Source of the DNA: Sporichthyaceae bacterium
GTDB taxonomy: Bacteria; Actinomycetota; Actinomycetes; Sporichthyales; Sporichthyaceae
Assembly (NCBI GenBank): GCA_036269075.1
Contig: DATASX010000129.1
Coordinates: 1-50,862 of the forward strand
Direction of reading: 5' to 3'
DNA: 50,862 nucleotides
The notes beneath the pieces were generated by a model that saw only the letters and a list, made by a program, of their open reading frames with translations, was not told the DNA's origin and ran no database searches. Made by a program: the position numbers and the translations under genes. Shown here piece by piece: positions 32,854-40,949 of this stretch; within the stretch, counting starts at the first letter, position 1, and each line of letters starts with the position of its first letter.

Positions 32854-33714
32854 ATGCGTATTGCCAACATCGACGGCCGACTGGCCCTGGTCGCGGGAGA
32901 ATTGGCACTCGACGTCGAACGAGCCAGCGGCGGACGGTTCCCCGCCGACCCGGACCTGGTCCTGCAACGGTGGCCGGAGTTCGCGGCCTGGGGGGCCGGG
33001 CGATCGGTCGACGACGGCGAGCCGTTCACCGTGGCGCGGGTCGGTCCGCCGCTGCGCCGGCCGGCCCAGATATTCGCGATCGGCCTGAACTACCGCGCCC
33101 ACGTCGAGGAGGCGGGTGTCCGGCAGGCCCCTTCTACGCCCGCGGTGTTCACCAAGTTCGTCACCAGCCTCGCCGGACCGTACGACACCGTGCACCTGCC
33201 CAGTGACCAGGTGGACTGGGAGGTCGAACTGGTCGCGGTGATCGGCGAACGTGCCTACCAGGTCGCGGAACGCGACGCCTGGCGCCATGTCGCGGGTCTG
33301 ACGGTGGGTCAGGATCTCTCCGAACGGGCGGTCCAGCTCAGCGGTCCCGTGCCGCAGTTCTCGTTGGGCAAGTCGTTCCCGGGCTTCAGCCCGATCGGCC
33401 CGGTGCTCGTCACACCGGACGAGTTCAGCGACCCGGACGACCTCGGGCTGCGCTGCGAACTCGGCGAGGAGGTCCTGCAGGACGGCCGCACCAAGGACAT
33501 GATCTTCTCGGTGCCGCAACTGGTGGCCCGGTTGTCGGCGGTGCTGCCGTTGTTGCCCGGCGACCTGATCTTCACCGGCACCCCGTCGGGGGTCGGCATG
33601 GGAAGCGACCCGAAGCGCTATCTGGTGCCGGGCAGCACCCTCGTCAGCACCGTCGAGGGCATCGGTGAACTGCGGAATCCTTTGGTCGCCGGTCCTCGGT
33701 ACGCGGCGGAGTGA
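32854..33714 (+). CDS. Fumarylacetoacetate hydrolase-family protein
   Basis: A 286-residue FAH-fold enzyme. Core motifs are IFAIGLNYRAHVEEAG, metal-binding DWEVELVAVIG (Glu residues) and the late FTGTPSGVGMG. In meta-cleavage operons this fold serves as 2-hydroxypenta-2,4-dienoate hydratase, oxalocrotonate decarboxylase or acylpyruvate hydrolase. It would act on the product of the dioxygenase just upstream. ATG follows TAGGAG. No aldolase/dehydrogenase pair lies in this operon, so the pathway may end in hydrolysis or use the pair at 3465-5395. Confidence 0.92.
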   Translation: MRIANIDGRLALVAGELALDVERASGGRFPADPDLVLQRWPEFAAWGAGRSVDDGEPFTVARVGPPLRRPAQIFAIGLNYRAHVEEAGVRQAPSTPAVFTKFVTSLAGPYDTVHLPSDQVDWEVELVAVIGERAYQVAERDAWRHVAGLTVGQDLSERAVQLSGPVPQFSLGKSFPGFSPIGPVLVTPDEFSDPDDLGLRCELGEEVLQDGRTKDMIFSVPQLVARLSAVLPLLPGDLIFTGTPSGVGMGSDPKRYLVPGSTLVSTVEGIGELRNPLVAGPRYAAE

Positions 33715-33717
33715 GCC

Positions 33718-34698
33718 GTGCTGTTGAGCTGCATGCTGCCCGCGGCCGCACCGTTCGGTGAGCTCATCGAGCAGGCGCGCCTTGCCGACGGGTTCGGCTA
33801 CGACATGATCGCCTGCAACCACATCGCGGCCCGCGACTCGTTCGGTGTGCTGAGCGCGCTGGCAATGGTCACCGAACGGGTTCACCTGGCGACCGCCGTC
33901 GCACCGATCTACCACCGCTCGCCGGCCTCGATGGCGCAGACCGCGGCGACCGTCGACGACGCGTCCGGCGGCCGCTTCCGACTCGGCCTCGGCGTCGGCC
34001 ACCGGTCGACCATGGCCGGCTGGCACGGGCAGGAGATCGGCAAGCCGGCCGAGGAACTGCGTGAGTACGTCGCCCTGGTCCGCGCCCTGCTCACCGATGC
34101 GCAGCCGCCGGCCGGCAAGCGGTGGAACTCCACGTTCCGGTTCACCGGGTTCACCCCGCGGCCGGACATCCCGATCGTGCTCGCCGCGCTGTCCCCGGCG
34201 ATGCTGCGGTTGGCCGGTGAGATCGCCGACGGCGTCGTGCTCTGGGCCTGCCCGGCCGGCTACGTCCGGGACGTCGTCGTCCCCGAGGTGGCCAAGGGCC
34301 GCGCGGCCGTCGGCAAGTCGATGGACGGCTTCGCCGTGATGCCGGCAGTGCCGGCCGCCGTGGACACCGACCCGGCAGTAGTCCACCACGGGCTGCGCAC
34401 CGAACTGCACCGCTACTTCGGACTGCCGTTCTACCGGGCGATGTTCGAGGCGGCGGGCTTCGGCTCCGACCTCACCGCCTTCGACAACGCACCGGACTTC
34501 GACGCGCAGAAACAGGCGATCAGCGAGCGCTTCCTGTCCTCGTTGGCTGCCTTCGGCGACGCGGAGGCGGTCCGGGCCGGCATCGTGCGGCACCGTGCCG
34601 CGGGGGCCACCAACCCGATCATCGCCCCGGTCCGTGGCAGCGACTTCCTGGCGACGCTGCATGCCGCGTCGGGTGGGAGCCAGGAGATCCAACGCTGA
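33718..34698 (+). CDS. LLM class flavin/F420-dependent oxidoreductase
   Basis: A 326-residue luciferase-like TIM-barrel enzyme. Typical pieces are LATAVAPIYHRSPASMAQTAATVDDASGG split over residues about 58-86 and FRLGLGVGH. The cofactor may be F420 or FMN; actinobacterial copies are often F420-linked. GTG start lies three bases after the FAH stop. It probably reduces or oxygenates an intermediate of the aromatic pathway. Confidence 0.9.
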   Translation: MLLSCMLPAAAPFGELIEQARLADGFGYDMIACNHIAARDSFGVLSALAMVTERVHLATAVAPIYHRSPASMAQTAATVDDASGGRFRLGLGVGHRSTMAGWHGQEIGKPAEELREYVALVRALLTDAQPPAGKRWNSTFRFTGFTPRPDIPIVLAALSPAMLRLAGEIADGVVLWACPAGYVRDVVVPEVAKGRAAVGKSMDGFAVMPAVPAAVDTDPAVVHHGLRTELHRYFGLPFYRAMFEAAGFGSDLTAFDNAPDFDAQKQAISERFLSSLAAFGDAEAVRAGIVRHRAAGATNPIIAPVRGSDFLATLHAASGGSQEIQR

Positions 34699-34848
34699 CG
34701 CACCGTCCCCGCCGTCCTGCGGATGCTCCGCCGCAGAATGTGTGACACACACGAATTCCAGGAGCGATGTGTTGTGGCTGCCGTACAAGGTCCGTGACGT
34801 CCGGATCGGTCGATACTGGCCCCGCCTCGCCGGCCCGATTGGATCGCC
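34699..34848 (+). promoter_or_regulatory. Intergenic control region with TGTGTG-A-CACACA repeat
   Basis: A perfect inverted repeat TGTGTG-A-CACACA lies at 34739-34751, about 97 bases before the tautomerase ATG. No clear -10/-35 pair is seen. It may divide the operon into two transcription units. Confidence 0.4.
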
Positions 34849-35244
34849 ATGCCCGTCTACACCTGCACCACCACGACCGGGACGTTGGCCGCCGCCACGA
34901 AGCGCGACCTCGCGGCCGAGATCACCCGCATCCATGCCGAGATCAACCAGGTGTCGACCAGGTACGTCAACGTGGTGTTCCAGGACGTGGCCCCGCGCAA
35001 CCTCTACACCGACTCGAGCCCGGCGAACCCTCTGTTGATCAATGGCTGGGTCCGGGAGGGCCACCCCGCGGCAGAGACGACGCGGCTTGCGTTGGCGGTG
35101 GCTGCAGCGGGCAGCCGGGTCACCGGGCTGGCTGTCGAAGAGGTCCTGGTGGTCATCCAGAGCAGCCCCGCCCATGCCGCGGTCGAGGGCGGCCGGGTCC
35201 TGCCCGAACCGGGTCAGGAAGCGGCCTGGGTCGCGGGGAACTGA
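34849..35244 (+). CDS. Tautomerase-superfamily protein, cis-CaaD-like
   Basis: A 131-residue tautomerase with Pro as second residue, the catalytic Pro1 after Met removal. By recall of the cis-3-chloroacrylic acid dehalogenase sequence it fits that group: His28 is kept (RIHAEIN), WVREG matches its HREG, and LPEPGQEAAW matches LPQPGHEGEW. Of the known catalytic set, Pro1, His28, Arg70 (here 68) and Glu114 (here 112) appear kept, while Arg73 and Tyr103 appear changed to His and Val. A tautomerase or hydratase role for a keto-enol intermediate is more likely than dehalogenation. Confidence 0.8.
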   Translation: MPVYTCTTTTGTLAAATKRDLAAEITRIHAEINQVSTRYVNVVFQDVAPRNLYTDSSPANPLLINGWVREGHPAAETTRLALAVAAAGSRVTGLAVEEVLVVIQSSPAHAAVEGGRVLPEPGQEAAWVAGN

Positions 35245-35288
35245 ACACGGTCGACGTCGAACGGAACTCGAGCGGGCAAGGAGAACGC

Positions 35289-36023
35289 ATGGATCTGGGT
35301 CTGCAGGACCGGGTGTACGTGGTCACCGGAGGGACCCGAGGTCTGGGTCGAGCCACCGCCGAACAACTGGTCCGCGAAGGCGCCCGCGTGGTGATCTCCG
35401 GCCTGGGCGAGGTGGACACCAAGCAGGCTGCGGCGGAACTCGGCGAGGACCGGGCTCTGGGCGTGGCGGGCGACAACGCCGATCCAGGAACGGCCGAGAC
35501 GCTGGTATCCGCCGCGGTGAACCGGTTCGGACGGCTGGACGGAACGCTGATCAGTGTGGGCGGACCACCGCCGGGTGCGGTGCTGGACGTCGACGACCAG
35601 CAGTGGCGGACCTCTTTCGAGGCGGTGTTCCTCGGCGCTGTACGGATGGCCCGGACAGTGGCCGGACGAATCGAGCGGGACGGGTCGATCGTCTTCGTGC
35701 TGTCCTCGTCGGTGCGCGCACCGCTGCCCGGGATGGCCATCTCCAACGGCCTACGGCCGGGGCTGGGCATGGTTGCCAAGGCCCTGTCCGACGAGCTGGG
35801 CGAACGGGCGATCCGGGTGAACGGGTTGATGCCGGCCTGGTTCGCCACCGGGCGGGCCGCCGAGTTGGTCGCCGCCGGAGGTGACCAACCGGTGAATTCC
35901 TTGCATCGTCGCGGCACCCCGGAGGAGTTCGCCCGGGTCGCGACCTTCGTACTGTCGCCGGCCGCGAGCTACCTGACCGGGGCGATGATCGCGATCGACG
36001 GCGGTGCACTGCCCACTATCTGA
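35289..36023 (+). CDS. SDR-family protein lacking the canonical Tyr-Lys pair
   Basis: A 244-residue Rossmann protein with cofactor motif TGGTRGLGRA (about 13-22). The end IDGGALPTI is typical of SDRs. Where YxxxK is expected, 13 residues after Ser139-140, the sequence reads AISNGLRPG, so Tyr and Lys are replaced by Ser/Asn and Arg/Pro. The NNAG motif is SVGGPP. A group of SDRs with SNxxRPG is known and its chemistry is unclear. ATG at 35289 follows AAGGAGA. It may be a non-classical reductase or a binding partner. Confidence 0.88.
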   Translation: MDLGLQDRVYVVTGGTRGLGRATAEQLVREGARVVISGLGEVDTKQAAAELGEDRALGVAGDNADPGTAETLVSAAVNRFGRLDGTLISVGGPPPGAVLDVDDQQWRTSFEAVFLGAVRMARTVAGRIERDGSIVFVLSSSVRAPLPGMAISNGLRPGLGMVAKALSDELGERAIRVNGLMPAWFATGRAAELVAAGGDQPVNSLHRRGTPEEFARVATFVLSPAASYLTGAMIAIDGGALPTI

Positions 36024-36155
36024 CCGACGCTGCATGTGATCAACACACGAAATCAACGGCCGCAGTGCTGGGCGCGCACCACAAGATCGTGGCGTTCGCG
36101 CGGAGCGATTCTTGGTTGCACTGGGCGCAATCCCCGAGCTGAGAGCGGATGAACT
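36024..36155. other. Intergenic leader of the decarboxylase gene
   Basis: About 130 bases without a gene. GGTTGC and GCAATCC form an imperfect inverted repeat near 36114-36132, about 25 bases before the GTG at 36156, and GAGAGCGGATG may hold the ribosome site. No confident promoter hexamers. Confidence 0.3.
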
Positions 36156-37760
36156 GTGGCCTCCACCGTGCGGACTGTGACCTACGACTTGTTCCGAGAC
36201 CTGGGAATGACCACGATGTTCGGCAACCCGGGGTCGACCGAGCAGACGTTCCTGCAGGAATTCCCCGACGACTTCACCTACGTGCTGGCCCTGCAGGAGG
36301 CCTCGGCAATCGCGATGGCCGACACCTTCGCCCAGGTCACCGGGCGCCCGGCGCTGGTCAACCTGCACTCCTCCGCCGGGATGGGCAACGCCATGGGTAA
36401 CTTGGTGGCGGCCTACCACGGGAACACGCCGCTGATCATCACGAGCGGACAACAGCACCGGGAACTGGTGATCGGCGATTGTTATCTGGCCAACCGGCAG
36501 GCCGTGGATTTCCCCAAGCCGTGGGTGAAGTGGGCGTATGAACCGGCGCGCGCGCAGGACGTGCCGGAGGCGTTCATGCGGGCCTACGTCACCGCGCTGC
36601 AACCGCCCGCGGGGCCGGTGTACCTGTCGATCGCCATGGACGACTGGAACCAACCACTGGCCGGCTTCGACCGGCAGCGCACGTTCAGCCACCGGGTGGG
36701 CCCGGACCCGGAGCGGCTGCGCATGTTCGCCGACCGGATCTCGGCCAGCCGCAATCCGGCGGTGGTATTCGGTCCGGAGGTGGACCGCAGCGGCGGGTGG
36801 GACGCGGCGATCGTGTTGGCCGAGAAGGTGCGCGCCTGCGTCTACCAATCGCCCCTGCTGGACCGGGCCTCGTTCCCGGAGGACCACCCGCAGTTCTGCG
36901 GCGTGCTGGGGATGTCGGTGAAGAGCATCAGCGATCGGCTGGTCGGGCACGACTTGGTCGTCGTGATCGGCGCCGAGGTCTTCCGCTACTACCCGTACGT
37001 GACGGGGGAATACCTGCCCGCCGGCACCGCGCTGCTGCAGATCACCGGTGATACGAATGCCGCCGCCTCCGCCCGTTTCGGCGACAGCCTGCTCGGCGAC
37101 CCGAAGTTGGCGATCGAGATGCTCACCGAACTGGTCGCCGCCGGCACCGAACGCGCCGCACCGGTCACCATGTCGCGGCCACGGGTGCTGCCGGAGGTGC
37201 CGAACAAGCCACTGACCCCGCCGGAGGTCTACGCGGCGCTGAGCCGCATGAAGGCGGCCGACACCGTCATCGTCAACGAGACCACCTCGACGATGGCGCA
37301 GCAGATCGAGTGGCTGCCGACTACGCGGTCCGGGTCCTTCTTCGCCACCGCCAGCGGGGGTATCGGGTGGGGTGTCCCCGCCGCGGTGGGCGTGGCGCTC
37401 GGCGACCGGGACAACGGAGTGCAACGGCCGGTGTGGGCCCTGATCGGCGACGGGTCGTTCCAGTACTCGGTCCAGGCCATCTGGACCGCGGCCCAGCACA
37501 ATTTGCCGATCGTCTACGTGGTCATGCGCAACAACGAGTACTCGATCCTGAAGAGTTTCGCGATCCTGGAGGAGACTCCCGGCGTTCCCGGCCTCGACCT
37601 GCCGGGCATCGGAATCGACTCGGTGGCCCGCGGATTCGGCTGCCACGCGGTCGTCGTGGACACCGTCGCCGACCTGGAGCAGGAGCTGAAGGCGACGCTC
37701 ACCGCGGACACCCCGACTGTCATCGTCGTGCACACCCAACCGCAGAAGGCCATGTTGTGA
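36156..37760 (+). CDS. mdlC: Thiamine-diphosphate decarboxylase, benzoylformate decarboxylase type
   Basis: A 534-residue ThDP enzyme. Ser27 (GNPGSTE), Glu48 (LQEAS) and His71 (NLHSSAG) correspond to catalytic Ser26, Glu47 and His70 of Pseudomonas benzoylformate decarboxylase. The ThDP/Mg motif GDGSFQYSVQA...RNNEY is present. At the position of the second active-site His (His281 in FRYHQY, from memory) this protein has Tyr279 in FRYYPY. It would decarboxylate an aryl-oxoacid, feeding the aromatic operon. Starts at GTG after GAGCGG. Gene symbol reflects family only; substrate may differ. Confidence 0.85.
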   Translation: MASTVRTVTYDLFRDLGMTTMFGNPGSTEQTFLQEFPDDFTYVLALQEASAIAMADTFAQVTGRPALVNLHSSAGMGNAMGNLVAAYHGNTPLIITSGQQHRELVIGDCYLANRQAVDFPKPWVKWAYEPARAQDVPEAFMRAYVTALQPPAGPVYLSIAMDDWNQPLAGFDRQRTFSHRVGPDPERLRMFADRISASRNPAVVFGPEVDRSGGWDAAIVLAEKVRACVYQSPLLDRASFPEDHPQFCGVLGMSVKSISDRLVGHDLVVVIGAEVFRYYPYVTGEYLPAGTALLQITGDTNAAASARFGDSLLGDPKLAIEMLTELVAAGTERAAPVTMSRPRVLPEVPNKPLTPPEVYAALSRMKAADTVIVNETTSTMAQQIEWLPTTRSGSFFATASGGIGWGVPAAVGVALGDRDNGVQRPVWALIGDGSFQYSVQAIWTAAQHNLPIVYVVMRNNEYSILKSFAILEETPGVPGLDLPGIGIDSVARGFGCHAVVVDTVADLEQELKATLTADTPTVIVVHTQPQKAML

Positions 37761-37767
37761 AGCGGAA

Positions 37768-39030
37768 TCAGCCCCACACCCCGGGCGGCCGGTCGCCCAG
37801 GGGTCGGGCCAGCCGGGTGGCGATGACCAGTTCGAGGACGGAGTCGAGCTTGCGCAGGTCGTAACCGGTCTGGTCGCTGATCCGGTTCAGTCGGTAGTGG
37901 GCAGTGTTCGTGTGCACCCGCAGGTGTTCGCTGAGCGCCTTCACGTTCAGGTCGCTGGCCAGGTAGGCGAGCAGCGTCGTGGTCAGGACGCCGCCGTGGG
38001 CGATGTCCTCGGCGACGAATCGGTGGATCGCCGCCGGGATGAGTCGTTCGGCGGTGGAGTCGCGGAACGAGGTCAGGTAGTCGAAAGCGCTCAGCGACGG
38101 CAGGGCGAGCACGCCACCGTCCGGCCCGAGGCTCTCGGCCGCGCCCCGTGCCTCCCGATGCGCCGAGGCCACGCCGCTGAGCCCCTGATGAACGGTGCTC
38201 AGCCCGATCGCCAACCGGACGTCCTGCTTCGCCAGTCGCTCGCACACGGCGGACAACTCGGCGGCCACCTGATCGGTGTCCGAGTCCCGCGCCGGGGCGA
38301 CGATCACGATCTCGTCGCGCCGCAGCACCACGAGCGGCCGCAACCGGCCGCCGCACGCCCGGGCCACCCCCCCGGCTGCCGAACGGACCACCTGCTCGTC
38401 GTCCGGCACCGCACGGGGCAACGCCAGGACGACGAAGCACGGCACGTCCCGGCCCAACCCGGCGTCGCGGGCGGCATCGAGGCGCGGGCCCGGGGGGATC
38501 GGCCGGGAGGCGACCAGGTCCTCGAGCAGGTCGCGGCGGACCCGATCGCCACCGGCCATGTCCAACTGCTCGATCTCGATGTACAACTCGGCGGCGTAGG
38601 TGGTCGCGACGTTGATGTGGTCCAACAGCGGCCCGACCAACCCCAGGACCGCGGCGGGATTGCCCTTGGCCTCGGCCTCCTCGACGAGGACGTCCCAGAT
38701 GATCTCCTGGGTGATCCGGAAGGCCTGCAGGTAATCGGCGATGGGCACCCGACCCACCCGCATCGCGGTGTGCCGGCGGGTGAACAGCAACGTCTCCCGG
38801 TTCGGCGGGGTCTCACCGGCCAATGAGGCTCGAAGCGCCAGCACGTGCTCGCCGATGTGCGTCACCACGTCTGCGCGCAGCGTCGCGTCGTGCACGGCCG
38901 GATAGCCGAGGATCTCCTGCCAGATCCGCTCCACGGCCCGGGCGACGACCTCTTCCCACCGTTGCTGCAACCGGTCGAGAACAGCAGGCAGGACCGACGC
39001 GGCGGCCTCCGACCGCCCGGCTGGCGTCAT
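37768..39030 (-). CDS. PucR/CdaR-family transcriptional regulator
   Basis: A 420-residue regulator. It has an N-terminal sensor region (about 15-180), a GGDEF-like middle domain and the C-terminal PucR helix-turn-helix: YLASDLNVKALSEHLRVHTN then YRLNRISDQTG (about 365-400). The ATG at 39030 follows GGGAG. It faces the ThDP gene, ending seven bases from it, and diverges from the MaoC gene. It is a candidate regulator of the acyl-CoA/molybdenum hydroxylase operon at 39211 or of the decarboxylase. Confidence 0.9.
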   Translation of the reverse strand: MTPAGRSEAAASVLPAVLDRLQQRWEEVVARAVERIWQEILGYPAVHDATLRADVVTHIGEHVLALRASLAGETPPNRETLLFTRRHTAMRVGRVPIADYLQAFRITQEIIWDVLVEEAEAKGNPAAVLGLVGPLLDHINVATTYAAELYIEIEQLDMAGGDRVRRDLLEDLVASRPIPPGPRLDAARDAGLGRDVPCFVVLALPRAVPDDEQVVRSAAGGVARACGGRLRPLVVLRRDEIVIVAPARDSDTDQVAAELSAVCERLAKQDVRLAIGLSTVHQGLSGVASAHREARGAAESLGPDGGVLALPSLSAFDYLTSFRDSTAERLIPAAIHRFVAEDIAHGGVLTTTLLAYLASDLNVKALSEHLRVHTNTAHYRLNRISDQTGYDLRKLDSVLELVIATRLARPLGDRPPGVWG

Positions 39031-39210
39031 GTCCGCTCCCGGTGACGCAGTTGGCTTGGACTTCGCGATCCTGCTCGCCGACCGTTCGACTCGCAAGAGG
39101 GTGACAGTAGCCGTGCCGGCCGGAATTGTGCTCGGCGCACATGATCCGGTGGGCCGATTGGTGGTCCGCGACCGCGGATTCTGTGCGGTGGCACGGCTAC
39201 TTTCCCAGCC
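39031..39210. other. Divergent intergenic region
   Basis: 180 bases between the PucR and MaoC genes. I see no strong promoter hexamers or repeat; the final bases before 39211 lack a clear ribosome site, so the MaoC start could be the GTG ten bases later only if the frame allowed, which it does not. Confidence 0.3.
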
Positions 39211-39672
39211 ATGCTTGCGGTGAGCACGATCGAGGAGTTGCACGGCCGGCTAGGGCAGGAACTCGGGGTCAGCGACTGGCACCCGGTCACCCAGCAGGAC
39301 ATCACCCTGTTCGCCGAAGTCACCCACGACCGGCAGTGGATCCACACCGACGTCGAGAAGGCAGCAGCGCTCGGGCCGTTCGGCGGAACCATCGCCCACG
39401 GGTACTACACCCTTGCTCTGGCGATGCACCTGATGCAGCAGGTGGTGTCCCTCGACGGTTTCGCGATGGTGATCAACTACGGGCTCAATCGGGTCCGATT
39501 CCCGGCCCCGTTGCCGGTCGGCGACCGGGTCCGGCTGCGGCTCTCGCTGGAGAGGATCGAGAACCGCGCCGGCGGCGGCGACGTGACCTTCCTGATGAGC
39601 TTCGAGTCCGCCGGTCAGGAAAAGCCGGTCTGCATCGCCGAGTCGGTCGTTCGCGTCTTCGACGCAGGCTGA
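39211..39672 (+). CDS. MaoC-like (R)-specific enoyl-CoA hydratase
   Basis: A 153-residue hot-dog protein. The hydratase 2 motif is clear: ITLFAEVTHDRQWIHTD with catalytic Asp and His (about residues 31-47), followed by GTIAHGYYTLAL. It adds water to a trans-2-enoyl-CoA to give an (R)-3-hydroxyacyl-CoA. That product is the substrate of PHA synthases, so it could link the acyl-CoA dehydrogenase next to it with the PHA operon further on. Length fits NodN-type MaoC proteins. Confidence 0.93.
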   Translation: MLAVSTIEELHGRLGQELGVSDWHPVTQQDITLFAEVTHDRQWIHTDVEKAAALGPFGGTIAHGYYTLALAMHLMQQVVSLDGFAMVINYGLNRVRFPAPLPVGDRVRLRLSLERIENRAGGGDVTFLMSFESAGQEKPVCIAESVVRVFDAG

Positions 39673-39699
39673 GCCCCATCCCCTGCCCGGAGGCCGATC

Positions 39700-40923
39700 A
39701 TGAGCGACACCGCAATTCACCCGTCCGCCGAGAGGCCGGTGTACACCGGCATCGGGAACGCGCTGCGCACCGACTATTTCCTCATCCGGGAACAGCTCTC
39801 GGCGCAGGAACTGGACTATCTGGACCGGACGCGAGCCTTCGTCCACGCCGAGGTGCTCCCGGTCATCAACGGCTACTGGGAGCGCGCCGACCTGCCCCTG
39901 GAACTGTTCCGTCGGGTCGGGGAACTCGGCCTGGTCGGCGACGGCCTGAGCGGCTACGGTTGCCCGCCGATGAGTGCCACGGCCGCGGGTCTGGTGGCCA
40001 TGGAACTGCACCGCGGCGACGGGAGCCTGGGGACGTTCGTCGGTGTCCAGGGCGGCCTGGCCATGCGTTCGATCGCCATGCACGGCTCGGCGGAGCAGAA
40101 ACAGCGGTGGCTGCCTGCCATGGCCCGCTGCGAGAAGTTGGGTGCGTTCGCGCTGACCGAACCGCGCCACGGTTCGGACTCGGTCACGTTGGAGACCGAG
40201 GCCCGCCGGGACGGCGACGAGTACGTCATCAACGGTGCCAAGCGGTGGATCGGCAACGGCGCCACCGCCGATGTGGTGGTGATGTGGGCCCGCGACACCG
40301 AGGACATGCAGGTCAAGGGATTCCTCATCGAGAATGGCACTCCCGGCTACGACGCGCGGGTCATCGAGGGCAAGGTGTCGCTGCGTGCGCTGTGGCAGGC
40401 CGACATCGATCTGGTCGACGTACGGGTGCCGGTGGCCAACCAATTGCCGGGCGTACGCAGCTTCAAGCACGTCGCCGAGGTGCTGAAGGCCACCCGTGCC
40501 TCGTGTGCCTGGGCGGCCCTGGGTCACGCGGTGGCCGGCTACGACGCCGCCCTGGCCTACGCGGGTCAACGCACCCAGTTCGGTCGTCCGCTGACGCGCT
40601 TTCAGATCGTGCAGGAGAAGCTCGTCCAGATGCTCTGCGACGTGACGGCCATGCAGCTCTACTGCCTGCGCATCGGCAGGCTCGACGAGACCGACGGGAT
40701 GTCCGACACGATCGCCGCGCTGGCCAAGCTCAACAACACGGTCAAGGCCCGCCAGGTCCTGGCCGAGGCGCGCAACATGCTCGGCGGCAACGGGATCCTG
40801 CTGGAGAACCACGTGATGCGCCACCTGTGCGACATCGAGGCGATCCACACCTACGAGGGCACCGAGACCATCCAGACGCTGCTGGTGGGCCGCGACATCA
40901 CCGGGTTCGGCGCCTTCACCTGA
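39700..40923 (+). CDS. Acyl-CoA dehydrogenase, glutaryl-CoA dehydrogenase-like
   Basis: A 407-residue FAD enzyme. Motifs include FALTEPRHGSDS (flavin/substrate), WIGNGATADVVVMWA, RTQFGRPLTRFQ and the C-terminal EAIHTYEGTETIQTLLVGRDITG, whose Glu is the catalytic base (TYEGT). The ending LVGRDITGFGAF and Arg placement resemble glutaryl-CoA dehydrogenases, which oxidise and decarboxylate a C5 diacyl-CoA. ATG follows CCGGAGG, 27 bases after the MaoC stop. With MaoC it forms an oxidation-hydration pair. Confidence 0.93.
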   Translation: MSDTAIHPSAERPVYTGIGNALRTDYFLIREQLSAQELDYLDRTRAFVHAEVLPVINGYWERADLPLELFRRVGELGLVGDGLSGYGCPPMSATAAGLVAMELHRGDGSLGTFVGVQGGLAMRSIAMHGSAEQKQRWLPAMARCEKLGAFALTEPRHGSDSVTLETEARRDGDEYVINGAKRWIGNGATADVVVMWARDTEDMQVKGFLIENGTPGYDARVIEGKVSLRALWQADIDLVDVRVPVANQLPGVRSFKHVAEVLKATRASCAWAALGHAVAGYDAALAYAGQRTQFGRPLTRFQIVQEKLVQMLCDVTAMQLYCLRIGRLDETDGMSDTIAALAKLNNTVKARQVLAEARNMLGGNGILLENHVMRHLCDIEAIHTYEGTETIQTLLVGRDITGFGAFT

Positions 40924-40949
40924 GCTTGGTCGAAGGAGAGGGCAACGAT

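Noticed and set aside
32848-35175. 775-codon open frame on the - strand
   Set aside because: It runs antisense to four well-supported genes (FAH, LLM, tautomerase and neighbours), is low in complexity and rich in Arg/Gly/His. Such frames are expected opposite high-GC genes.
35751-37739. 662-codon open frame on the - strand
   Set aside because: It lies antisense to the ThDP decarboxylase, which has complete catalytic motifs; the antisense product has no recognisable motif.
39185-39210. TGGCAC-like -24/-12 promoter before the MaoC gene
   Set aside because: The -12 GC element is missing at the right distance, and actinobacteria generally lack sigma-54.
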